9,710 nucleotides of DNA from Bacillota bacterium (GCA_023426765.1 JAEZBW010000278.1:1-9710); one strand, 5' to 3'; shown: positions 1-6,248, counted from the stretch's first letter. Notes: generated from the letters alone by a model not told the origin. Translations and numbers: made by a program.

Positions 1-155
1 GAAATATACTCGTCAGACAAAGAGGAACCAAAATCCATCCCGGTACCAATGTTGGGATCGGCTCAGATGATACATTATTTGCGACAGCAGATGGAACCGT
101 TAAATTCGAAAGAATGGGCAGAGACAAAAAGAAGGTCAGCATCATCAACGGTTAA
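1..155 (+). CDS. rpmA: 50S ribosomal protein L27, C-terminal part (5' end outside window)
   Basis: The last 50 residues of bacterial ribosomal protein L27 are readable from base 3 to the TAA at 153-155. They include the family hallmarks NILVRQRGTK, then HPGTNVGIGSDDTLF, then a G-x-V-x-F-E segment and a Lys-rich end. L27 is a large-subunit protein near the peptidyl-transferase centre. The conserved N-terminus, which in many Firmicutes carries a cleaved leader, lies upstream of the window. The next gene on the same strand is obgE, the usual neighbour of rpmA, but a strong hairpin terminator separates the two here. Identity is clear from the motif content; only the 5' part is missing. Confidence 0.96.
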   Translation, partial: NILVRQRGTKIHPGTNVGIGSDDTLFATADGTVKFERMGRDKKKVSIING

Positions 156-171
156 AAGGTAAAAGCTTATG

Positions 172-198
172 GGGGACGAAGAGGTTCGTCCCCTTTTT
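172..198 (+). terminator. Rho-independent terminator after rpmA
   Basis: A perfect 9-bp stem, GGGGACGAA (172-180) with TTCGTCCCC (185-193), closes a GAGG tetraloop and is followed at once by five T residues (194-198). It starts 16 bases after the rpmA stop. It should end most transcripts from the ribosomal protein operon, or act as a partial terminator that lowers expression of obgE. Confidence 0.9.
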
Positions 199-220
199 GT
201 CTGTTTAAAAAAGATGGAAA

Positions 221-280
221 CCGGGTAAAATCGATGAATCCGGACAATACCGCGGGCATGGGCTGCGGGCCCGGGTAAAA
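221..280 (+). repeat. 10-bp direct repeat in the obgE leader
   Basis: The 10-mer CCGGGTAAAA occurs perfectly at 221-230 and 271-280, exactly 50 bp apart, between the rpmA terminator and the obgE ribosome-binding site. A small GC hairpin, GGGC (260-263) with GCCC (269-272), overlaps the second copy. The stretch has no convincing promoter: TAAAAT at 226-231 could be a -10 box, but the nearest TTG-type -35 (TTGTCT, 197-202) is 23 bp away. The repeat may be chance. Confidence 0.35.
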
Positions 281-299
281 ACCTTGGAGGGTAACAAAA

Positions 300-1577
300 A
301 TGTTTATAGATCTGGCTGAGATAACTGTTAAGGCCGGTGACGGCGGAAATGGAAGGGTTTCCTTTCACCGCGAAAAATACGTGCCTGCGGGCGGGCCGGA
401 CGGCGGAGACGGCGGAGACGGCGGCAACCTGATCTTCCAGGCCGACCAGCACCTGCGAACCCTGGCCGATTTCAGGTATCGCAGAAGCTATAAGGCCGAA
501 CGCGGAGAAGACGGCGGCCAAAAGAGGTGCTTCGGAAAAAAAGGCCAGGATCTGGTGATCAGGGTACCCTGCGGAACCCTCGTGAAGGATAAGGAAACGG
601 GGCTGATTCTGGCTGACATCACCAGGGACGGTCAGACCGAAATCATTGCAAAAGGCGGAAAGGGCGGCAAGGGGAATGTGCATTTTGCCACCTCCACCCG
701 GCAGATCCCCAATTTCGCCAAAAACGGCACTCCCGGCGAAGAAAGAACGATCATCCTCGAATTGAAATTGTTGGCCGATGTAGGCCTGATAGGCTACCCA
801 AATGTCGGAAAGTCCACGCTTCTTTCGGCGGTATCCTCCGCCAGGCCAAAGATTGCCAATTACCACTTCACCACCCTTTCGCCCAATCTTGGGGTTATTT
901 CGATGGGTGAAGGAGAAAGCTTTGTCATGGCCGATATTCCAGGGCTGATTGAAGGCGCTCATGAGGGCATCGGACTGGGGCATGATTTTTTACGGCATGT
1001 GGAACGAACCAGAATCCTCATTCATGTGATCGATATCGCCAGCCTGGATGGAAGGGACCCTATTGAAGATTTCCATACCATCAACGGTGAACTGGAAAAG
1101 TACAACCCCGAATTGGCGAAACGCCCGCAGATCATCGCTGCGAATAAAGTGGATGTTCTGGCAAACCCTGATGTACTGAAGGGCTTTACGGGTTCCATGG
1201 AACAGCTTGGTTACAGGGTGTTTCCCATCAGCGCCGCCACCGGAACCGGGGTGCATGAACTGGTCAATTATGTTTATGAACAGGTGAAAAGCCTGCCCGA
1301 ACCCATTGTTTATGAGCCTGCACCAAAGGAAATGCTCTATAAGGCTGAAACAGAAGAACCCTTTACGGTGGAAGTGGAAGATGATGTATATGTGGTGGAC
1401 GGTCCCTGGATTCGTGGAATTCTGCGCGGTATCAACTTTGAAGACCGGGAATCGCTGCAGTATTTCCAGCGAGCGCTGCGTCAGAAGGGTGTCATCAGCG
1501 CACTCGAAGAAAAGGGTATTCGGGAGGGCGATACGGTAAGGGTCGGCGAGGATACCGAGTTTGAATATGTGCCCTAA
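300..1577 (+). CDS. obgE: Obg family GTPase (ribosome assembly / stress GTPase)
   Basis: This 425-residue protein is a full-length Obg GTPase, which binds the 50S subunit and acts late in its assembly; in Firmicutes it is also linked to the stringent and general stress responses. The N-terminal Obg fold (about 1-158) has the expected Gly-rich stretches, including GGPDGGDGGDGG and GGKGGKGN. The G domain has the P-loop GYPNVGKS at 165-172, DIPG at 212-215, NKVD at 282-285 and SAATG from 311. The C-terminal OCT domain covers about 350-425 and includes the WIRGI segment. The ATG at 300 follows GGAGG (286-290) at good spacing. yhbY lies 44 bp downstream on the same strand, a conserved arrangement. 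Nothing is truncated or unusual in the protein. Confidence 0.97.
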   Translation: MFIDLAEITVKAGDGGNGRVSFHREKYVPAGGPDGGDGGDGGNLIFQADQHLRTLADFRYRRSYKAERGEDGGQKRCFGKKGQDLVIRVPCGTLVKDKETGLILADITRDGQTEIIAKGGKGGKGNVHFATSTRQIPNFAKNGTPGEERTIILELKLLADVGLIGYPNVGKSTLLSAVSSARPKIANYHFTTLSPNLGVISMGEGESFVMADIPGLIEGAHEGIGLGHDFLRHVERTRILIHVIDIASLDGRDPIEDFHTINGELEKYNPELAKRPQIIAANKVDVLANPDVLKGFTGSMEQLGYRVFPISAATGTGVHELVNYVYEQVKSLPEPIVYEPAPKEMLYKAETEEPFTVEVEDDVYVVDGPWIRGILRGINFEDRESLQYFQRALRQKGVISALEEKGIREGDTVRVGEDTEFEYVP

Positions 1578-1621
1578 GGGGAAGAGTATGTGCCGTGTGC
1601 ACACGGAAAGGATTATATATA

Positions 1622-1912
1622 ATGCTTACAGGAAAACAGCGCAGCTATTTAAGAGGAATTGCTAATTCGATTCCCACTATCCTGCAGGTTGGGAAAGATG
1701 GAATCTCAGATAATATGGTTAAACAGGTGGACGACGCATTGACAGCGCGGGAGCTTGTGAAGGGAAACGTTTTGAAAAATTCCGGCATTGAAGCCAGAGA
1801 AGCCTGCGAACAGCTGGCAGAGACTGTGAAGGCCGAAATTGTTCAAGTTATCGGGAACCGCTTCGTGTTATATCGGGAGTCTGCTGAAAACAAAGTGATA
1901 GTGCTTCCGTAA
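1622..1912 (+). CDS. yhbY: YhbY family ribosome-associated RNA-binding protein (CRM domain)
   Basis: The 96-residue product begins MLTGKQRSYLRG and carries the single CRM/YhbY RNA-binding domain, including the basic KGNVLKNSG segment and a conserved end (GNRFVLYR). Members bind pre-50S particles and are thought to help large-subunit assembly, matching the neighbouring obgE. The ATG at 1622 was chosen because the protein then has the usual family length and starts with the family's LTGKQ motif; AAAGGA (1607-1612) serves as ribosome-binding site. A GTG nine codons upstream (1595) keeps the frame open but adds non-conserved residues. The gene ends only 16 bp from the 3' end of the convergent kinase gene, with no clear terminator between them. 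Confidence 0.94.
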   Translation: MLTGKQRSYLRGIANSIPTILQVGKDGISDNMVKQVDDALTARELVKGNVLKNSGIEAREACEQLAETVKAEIVQVIGNRFVLYRESAENKVIVLP

Positions 1913-1928
1913 CCCTTGCAAAGTACGT

Positions 1929-2777
1929 CTATTGGGTGATAACGAGCTCCTGAAAAAACAGATTGTCTTCCAGGGATGTTTCTAATGACAGGGATGGGTT
2001 ACGTGACAGGATTTGCTTCACATTGTATAATCCAACGCCTCTTTTGGCTCCTTTTGTAGAGTACCCGCGTTTATCCAGCTGGGTCAAATCAGGTTTAACC
2101 TTATAGGTGTTTGAAATGATGACCGAGGTATTCACATTGTCGCTTTCCATGGCAATGTGAATTTCTTTTTCCTGTGAATCGCACGCGGCTTCAACGGCAT
2201 TATCCGCCAATATTCCAATCACCCTGCACAGCACAAGGGGATCGATATTGCGAATTTCTATCGGGGTAAAAATATTCAAATGCACCGTGATTCCCAGCGA
2301 GAGGGCATGGTTCAGCTTGAACCCCAGAATTCCCTTCAGCCCCGCATGCTGAATCCGTTTCAGATTGAAAAGAACATTTCCGGGTGTTGTCTCATTGTAT
2401 TCCCTCAGGATCGAGCGGTAAAGACTGCCGAATTCTTCCCATTGACCGCCTTCCACATATCCCTTGATCGAAAACAGGACATTCAGAAAATCATGTTTCT
2501 GATTGCGGATGTTCTCATAAAGGTTCTCAATGATTCCGGTATATTCAATCAGCTGTTCATACTGCCTGTTTTGAAGCTCCAAAAGCTTTTTCCGTTTATT
2601 CAGGGCGGTATACAGGCACACCAGCGATACCGTCAGGAACATCAGCCCGGCAAATGAACACAATGGTAACAACAGTCCTTCGTTTGCAGCCCGATTCACG
2701 GGATGATCCGAAAGCGGTAATGCTATGGATTGGAATACAGCCTCAATCGAAGGCCATTGCAGATCATGCTTTAACAC
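1929..2777 (-). CDS. GHKL-type sensor histidine kinase, AgrC-like, single TM
   Basis: The 282-residue product is a peptide-pheromone-type (HPK10/GHKL) sensor kinase. One hydrophobic segment at about 34-58 is followed by KRKK, so the C-terminus should be cytoplasmic. A probable coiled linker (60-92) leads to the phosphoacceptor box with KHDFLN, making His95 the likely phosphorylation site. The ATP-binding GHKL domain has the N box DNAVEA (Asn193) and a G box, STKG (240-243) through GVGL (247-250). Classical AgrC receptors have about six TM helices; only one is present here, with about 33 residues before it, so the sensing part is greatly reduced. Translation starts at a GTG at 2777, inside the end of the response-regulator gene (14-nt overlap), implying translational coupling. 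The cognate signal is unknown. Confidence 0.88.
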   Translation of the reverse strand: MLKHDLQWPSIEAVFQSIALPLSDHPVNRAANEGLLLPLCSFAGLMFLTVSLVCLYTALNKRKKLLELQNRQYEQLIEYTGIIENLYENIRNQKHDFLNVLFSIKGYVEGGQWEEFGSLYRSILREYNETTPGNVLFNLKRIQHAGLKGILGFKLNHALSLGITVHLNIFTPIEIRNIDPLVLCRVIGILADNAVEAACDSQEKEIHIAMESDNVNTSVIISNTYKVKPDLTQLDKRGYSTKGAKRGVGLYNVKQILSRNPSLSLETSLEDNLFFQELVITQ

Positions 2778-3516
2778 GGCTTATCAGCTCTTTCCAGTTT
2801 GGTTTTGAGACATCGCAGACCTTTCCGTCATTCATCATGACGGAGTAATACTGCTTTTCATTCTCCAGCGACCTCACTTCACGGACATTCACAATATAAG
2901 ACCGGTGGCAGTGAAAAAACCGGTTGTCCAGGTTTTTCATCACATTTTTCAGGGTATCGTGGAATTCCAGCACAGAGCCGTCTTTCAGCGTGCAATAAAG
3001 AAGCCGGGAGCCCGGCCTGGTTTCAATATACATCACATCACACAGTTTGACCGTATGCAGGCCGTTCGCTTTTTTCAGCGTGATCTGCCGCGAGCTGTCC
3101 GCATCTTCCATCCGGGTGGTCTCATCCAGGATAAAATCAATGCAGTCGCAGATTCTTTTCTGAAAGTTTTCATCGTGCTTATAGATGTAATCCAGCGCTC
3201 TTAGTTTATATTGAAGAATTTTCAGACTGAACTCGGGGTGGGAGGAGATGAAGATGAGGTAGGCCATCCTGTCTTTCTTCCGAATCTGCCTGGCCAGTGT
3301 GAACCCCGAGTGGTTTTCCTGGTTCAGGACGATATCCAGAAAATATACATTGGTTTGCCCCGGAATGACCTGCGCAAATTCGGCGACCCTTTCGAAATGA
3401 TTCTGGAACAGGGATATGCGGCAGTTCAGGTTTCTTAAGGCGGTATAGTCATGGATAAAGCCTTTGATGATGGAACCCGTGTTGGGGTTATCCTCGCAGA
3501 TGATTATGTTATACAT
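2764..3516 (-). CDS. LytTR-type response regulator (AgrA-like)
   Basis: The 250-residue product is a response regulator with a REC domain (about 1-125) and a C-terminal LytTR DNA-binding domain (about 143-246). In REC, Glu8-Asp9 form the acidic pocket, Asp61 in YFLDIVL is the predicted phosphoacceptor, Ser91/Ser92 occupy the switch position, and Lys113 in DYIYKHD is the conserved lysine. The LytTR part has the typical FHCHRSYIVN segment. The ATG at 3516 was chosen because GGAGG (3522-3526 read on this strand) lies five bases before it; a longer version from a TTG at 3537 would translate through that ribosome-binding site. It is the first gene of a two-gene operon with the kinase and is divergent from the serine hydrolase. 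Its target genes are not known. Confidence 0.92.
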   Translation of the reverse strand: MYNIIICEDNPNTGSIIKGFIHDYTALRNLNCRISLFQNHFERVAEFAQVIPGQTNVYFLDIVLNQENHSGFTLARQIRKKDRMAYLIFISSHPEFSLKILQYKLRALDYIYKHDENFQKRICDCIDFILDETTRMEDADSSRQITLKKANGLHTVKLCDVMYIETRPGSRLLYCTLKDGSVLEFHDTLKNVMKNLDNRFFHCHRSYIVNVREVRSLENEKQYYSVMMNDGKVCDVSKPNWKELISRVKA

Positions 3517-3543
3517 AAACGCCTCCGGAAATAACAAAAAATA

Positions 3544-3552
3544 ATTAACTGT
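3544..3552 (-). promoter_or_regulatory. Possible LytTR regulator binding half-site
   Basis: Read on the minus strand, this 9-mer is ACAGTTAAT. It fits the LytTR-family half-site pattern [TA][AC][CA]GTTN[AG][TG] at every position. A weaker GTT-containing site in the opposite orientation, TCGGTTAAA, lies at 3561-3569 on the plus strand. The usual direct repeat about 21 bp away is not convincing on either side, so this may be a lone site or chance in AT-rich DNA. Confidence 0.3.
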
Positions 3553-3568
3553 AATAAATATCGGTTAA

Positions 3569-3596
3569 AATATAATAAAAAATATATATATGTTAA
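3569..3596 (-). promoter_or_regulatory. Candidate promoter for the two-component operon
   Basis: On the minus strand, TTAACA (3591-3596) and TATATT (3569-3574) are separated by 16 bp, a plausible sigma-A arrangement. They would give a leader of roughly 45 nt before the response-regulator start at 3516. The region is extremely AT-rich, so other hexamer pairs can be drawn. Confidence 0.4.
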
Positions 3597-3669
3597 AAAA
3601 AGGTGGAAAGGACAGGTACGTGGAAAAACATCCCCTTCCTGTGAGCAGAACGAATTCTTTGTACGGTAC

Positions 3670-3698
3670 TGGACTTATTCAGGCAAAGCGGTTATAAT
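3670..3698 (+). promoter_or_regulatory. Sigma-A promoter for the serine hydrolase gene
   Basis: A perfect -10 box TATAAT (3693-3698) lies 17 bp after a 4-of-6 match to the -35 consensus, TGGACT (3670-3675). Transcription should start near 3705, giving a leader of about 55 nt before the ATG at 3761. This is the best promoter in the divergent region 3517-3760. Confidence 0.65.
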
Positions 3699-3739
3699 TT
3701 ATACGTCCATGACCGGGCCGTGCGTTCACAGGGGGAAGC

Positions 3740-3751
3740 ATGTGCCGGTAA
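3740..3751 (+). promoter_or_regulatory. Possible three-codon minileader ahead of the serine hydrolase
   Basis: ATG TGC CGG TAA sits just behind a strong purine-rich ribosome-binding site (GGGGGAAG, 3731-3738). The real gene starts nine bases after this stop, in the same frame, at 3761 or 3764, where no comparable ribosome-binding site is visible. Ribosomes may therefore load at the minileader and reinitiate. This is an inference from spacing and frame only. Confidence 0.3.
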
Positions 3752-3760
3752 GTCATACGG

Positions 3761-4825
3761 ATGATGAAGAACTACAATACAAGTGGCAGGAGACCCTCGT
3801 ATTTTTTCAATATCCTGATCATGCTTGTGATAGCGGCGGGCATAGCGCTGGTATTGACCGAAAGGGGAATGCCGGCAAAAAGGCCGGAGATACCCATGGA
3901 TGGGCCCGCCGGCGGAAGTGCAATGAACAACCCGCAAACAGGTGCTGATGATCCTGAAGAACAGGACTCTGTGTATATATTGCCTGAGCCAACACAGACT
4001 TCCGCAGGGAGCAATATAGTACAATCAACGCAAGCATCCGGGGAATCAACCGATCCTGCACCATTAACAGCATCAGCCGATGTTGAAGCACTGAAGGAAG
4101 CTCTTCAGCATTTTATCTCCAGGCAGGAAGGCAAATACGGGCTGTATTTTAAAAACCTTGTAACCGGCCAGAGTATTGGGATTCATGACAGGGATCAATT
4201 TATCGCCGCAAGCACCACCAAGCTTCCAATGAACCTTTTGCTCTACCGCAAGGTGGCAGCGGGAGAAATCGACTTGCAGCAGAAGCTGACTTACCTGCAG
4301 GAAGACTTTGAAGCGGGGACGGGTGTCATTCAGTCATCGCCCTACGGCACAGAATATACAGTGCGGGAAACCGCAAGGCTTTCCATTGTTTGCAGTGATA
4401 ACTGCGGGATCAATATGATCATCCGCCTGCTGGGGATAGAAAATATCCGGAAGTACATGCAGGATCTTGGCGGAACGGTGCAGTATGAACGCGGGCACCG
4501 CAGCTGTCCTTATGATCTTGCCCTTTATGCCGAGGAATTGTATCGTTTTTATCAGCAAGCGCCAGATGTGGCCGGCATATTGATGGAAGACCTGATGAAT
4601 ACCGAATGGAATGACAGAATTAACAAGCTTCTTCCGAAGGATATCAGGGTACCCCATAAAATTGGAAATTACCCCGGGGTGTATAATGACGTTGGTATTG
4701 TTTTTGCATCCCAACCCTATGTGCTGGCCATCATGAGTGACGGTGTCCGGCCGGATGCCGCCTCGGATGTGATTGCACAAATGTCCGGAATTATTTATGA
4801 TGAAGTAGAAAACAGCGCGGAATAA
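3761..4825 (+). CDS. Membrane-anchored class A beta-lactamase-fold serine hydrolase
   Basis: The 354-residue product has a short basic N-terminus, one TM or uncleaved signal-anchor segment (about 15-33), a low-complexity Pro/Ser/Thr/Gly linker (about 34-105) and an extracytoplasmic domain of the class A beta-lactamase/PBP fold. Motif 1 is STTK at 151-154 (Ser151 nucleophile, Lys154), motif 2 is SDN at 212-214, and motif 3 is KIG at 300-302, replacing the usual KTG or KSG. The SDN-to-KIG distance (88) is shorter than in class A lactamases, and the omega-loop ExxLN motif that holds the deacylating Glu166 cannot be found. It is therefore more likely a peptidoglycan-directed DD-peptidase or related hydrolase than an efficient lactamase, although activity is not proven. 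The start at 3761 (or 3764) lacks a clear ribosome-binding site. It is divergent from the two-component operon and upstream of two co-oriented genes. Confidence 0.85.
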   Translation: MMKNYNTSGRRPSYFFNILIMLVIAAGIALVLTERGMPAKRPEIPMDGPAGGSAMNNPQTGADDPEEQDSVYILPEPTQTSAGSNIVQSTQASGESTDPAPLTASADVEALKEALQHFISRQEGKYGLYFKNLVTGQSIGIHDRDQFIAASTTKLPMNLLLYRKVAAGEIDLQQKLTYLQEDFEAGTGVIQSSPYGTEYTVRETARLSIVCSDNCGINMIIRLLGIENIRKYMQDLGGTVQYERGHRSCPYDLALYAEELYRFYQQAPDVAGILMEDLMNTEWNDRINKLLPKDIRVPHKIGNYPGVYNDVGIVFASQPYVLAIMSDGVRPDAASDVIAQMSGIIYDEVENSAE

Positions 4826-4963
4826 AGGAACAACAGCGGAACAGACTTCCGGTTGCCGGGGCTCTTGGAGCGATGGAACGCAGAGCCTGAAAAGCCGCTT
4901 TCAATGCGGAATCCCATGCAGCATTGTTTCGATCCGGGGGACTGTTTGGAGGATTTTACAAAG

Positions 4964-5176
4964 ATGAGAAACAGCAAAGGCAAAGTCTTAATGTTGATCG
5001 TACCCGTTATTTTATTGGTGGTCATGATTTTTGTTTACAGAGAATATGCAAAAAATAAAATAGACGACAATGAACCATCTATCACGCTTGCACCCACACC
5101 GACCGGTGCAGTGCAAGGGGATCCCGCATCTGAACCATCTCCCGGCCCAGGCCTGGAGCTTACGCCGGTACCTTAA
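4964..5176 (+). CDS. Small single-pass membrane protein with Pro/Gly/Thr-rich tail
   Basis: I do not recognise a family. The 70-residue product begins MRNSKGK, has one strongly hydrophobic helix (about 8-27), then a charged stretch and an extracytoplasmic tail rich in Pro, Thr, Gly and Ser that ends in LTPVP. The ATG at 4964 was chosen because GGAGG (4948-4952) precedes it by 11 bases; the frame is open further upstream to 4853 but with no start signal. The layout resembles the TM-plus-linker N-terminus of the preceding serine hydrolase without any domain attached. After the TAA the same frame stays open for another 49 codons up to the downstream gene, so it may be a shortened form of a longer protein. 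It lies 138 bp after the serine hydrolase and 146 bp before the endonuclease IV-like gene, probably in one transcription unit. Confidence 0.6.
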   Translation: MRNSKGKVLMLIVPVILLVVMIFVYREYAKNKIDDNEPSITLAPTPTGAVQGDPASEPSPGPGLELTPVP

Positions 5177-5326
5177 TCCACCGCATCACCTGCGAAAGGT
5201 AAATTCATCGATGGCGGAGAATTGGTTCAACATTCCGTACCCGGCCAACAGCATGAACAGGTTTCATCAGGCGGTATCAGGCCGGAAATTCGTTGCATCA
5301 GGCAGACAAGAAGGGGCACAGGATGA
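5177..5326 (+). other. Stop-interrupted in-frame extension of the small membrane protein
   Basis: The reading frame of the 70-residue membrane protein continues for 49 sense codons after its TAA at 5174-5176. It starts S-T-A-S-P-A-K-G-K and ends in a TGA (5324-5326) that overlaps the start codon of the next gene in an ATGA arrangement. The first codons keep the Ser/Thr/Pro/Gly flavour of the tail. It could be a decayed 3' end of the gene or simply non-coding spacer; there is no separate start or ribosome-binding site for it. Confidence 0.25.
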
Positions 5327-6198
5327 TATGGTTCGGACCTTCGGGCAATTCTGAACAGTTCTATCAGGACGGCTTCAAGAACTCGTGGCAAATGCCGGCA
5401 TGGCTTTCGGCCATGGGCTTGAATGCCTACGAATATCAATGCAACAAGGGAACCAACATCAAACGGGAAACCGCTGAAAAAATCGGTCAGCAGGCCGCCA
5501 TGGCAGGCATCCGGGTGAGCATCCATGCACCGTATTACATCAATTTGTCCAGTGCGGAAGAAGAGAAACGCCTCAATTCCATTCGATATATCATGAATAC
5601 CCTTCAGGTGGCCCGATGGATGGGTGCGAACAGAATCGTCCTGCATCCGGGCAATGTGGGGAAGTTTTCAAGGGAAAAGGCCATGCTGCTGGCACTGCCG
5701 ATATTGGCCGAAACGATCCGGCAGGCTGACGAGGCCGGGTTTGGCGATATCACCCTTTGTCCGGAGGTGCTGGGGAAGATCAGTAATCTTGGCAGCCTGG
5801 ATGAAGTGTTGACATTGTGTGCGCTGGATGACAGGATGATACCCTGTGTAGACTTCGGACATGTCCATGCCCGAAGCCTGGGAGGGCTGAAAACTCCCGG
5901 GGATTATACAGCCGTGTTTAACAGCCTTGAAAATGCCCTGGGCATTGAAAGAACGCGCAGGCTGCACATCCATTTCAGTCGTGTGGAGTTTACTCAGGCA
6001 GGGGAAAGAAAGCACCATACCCTTCAGGACACACAATATGGACCGGAATTCCCACCCCTTGCCAGGGTTCTTCTGGAAAGGAAAATAGAACCGGTGGTCA
6101 TTTGCGAATCCAGGGACAGGATGGCCGAGGATGCACTGCTGCTGAAGCAGATTTATGAAACCGAACAGGCCGGTAATGTATTATCAGCCGGTGAATGA
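5323..6198 (+). CDS. Endonuclease IV-like (Nfo/AP endonuclease family 2) TIM-barrel protein
   Basis: The 291-residue product belongs to the xylose isomerase-like TIM-barrel family that includes endonuclease IV, the AP-site repair enzyme with three zinc ions. Residues equivalent to the E. coli Nfo metal ligands are His68 (IHAPYY), His108 (VLHPGN), Glu148 (CPEVLGK), Asp177 and His180 (VDFGHVH), His217 (HIHF), His231 (KHH) and Glu262 (ICES). The ligand corresponding to Asp229 of E. coli, just before R-H-H, is Arg229 here with Glu228 beside it, so the third metal site may be altered. It may still be an AP endonuclease or a related TIM-barrel enzyme. The ATG at 5323 follows AAGGGG (5310-5315) and begins the family-like MIWFGPSGNS; a TTG ten codons upstream is less likely. 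It is the last gene before a hairpin terminator. Confidence 0.82.
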   Translation: MIWFGPSGNSEQFYQDGFKNSWQMPAWLSAMGLNAYEYQCNKGTNIKRETAEKIGQQAAMAGIRVSIHAPYYINLSSAEEEKRLNSIRYIMNTLQVARWMGANRIVLHPGNVGKFSREKAMLLALPILAETIRQADEAGFGDITLCPEVLGKISNLGSLDEVLTLCALDDRMIPCVDFGHVHARSLGGLKTPGDYTAVFNSLENALGIERTRRLHIHFSRVEFTQAGERKHHTLQDTQYGPEFPPLARVLLERKIEPVVICESRDRMAEDALLLKQIYETEQAGNVLSAGE

Positions 6199-6213
6199 TA
6201 AGAACACAGTTAA

Positions 6214-6248
6214 AAAGCCCCTGGGGCCAGACGGCCTGCAGGGGCTTT
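6214..6248. terminator. Bidirectional terminator between convergent genes
   Basis: AAAGCCCCTG (6214-6223) pairs perfectly with CAGGGGCTTT (6239-6248), with further GGCC/GGCC pairing inside the loop. It lies 15 bp after the endonuclease IV-like gene and 34 bp beyond the gdhA stop codon. On the minus strand the stem runs into TTTTT, a good terminator for gdhA. On the plus strand only three T residues close the stem, so it is weaker in that direction. Confidence 0.85.

Noticed and set aside
379..425. Tandem GGCGGAGAC-like repeats, considered as a DNA repeat element.
   Set aside because: They encode the glycine-rich stretch normal for the Obg fold.
75..983. A 302-codon open frame on the minus strand antisense to rpmA and obgE.
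   Set aside because: It lies opposite highly conserved L27 and Obg coding sequence, its translation matches no recognisable family, and it arises from the GC-rich third positions and few stops in the Obg glycine-rich region.
990..1604. A 204-codon open frame on the minus strand antisense to the Obg GTPase and OCT domains.
   Set aside because: Shadow of obgE with no ribosome-binding site and no recognisable domain.
3517..3537. A longer response regulator starting at a TTG at 3537.
   Set aside because: The extension translates through the GGAGG that serves the ATG at 3516; the REC domain begins right after that ATG.
4334..4780. A 148-codon minus-strand frame inside the serine hydrolase gene.
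   Set aside because: The plus-strand frame carries the SDN and KIG motifs in order; the antisense frame has no family features.
4902..4926. Inverted repeat CAATGC/GCATTG with a 13-base loop after the serine hydrolase gene, considered as a terminator.
   Set aside because: The stem is only 6 bp, the loop is long and only TTT follows, so it does not make a convincing terminator.
5293..5322. A ten-residue N-terminal extension of the endonuclease IV-like protein from a TTG at 5293.
   Set aside because: The ATG at 5323 has a good ribosome-binding site and begins with the family-like MIWFGPSGN.
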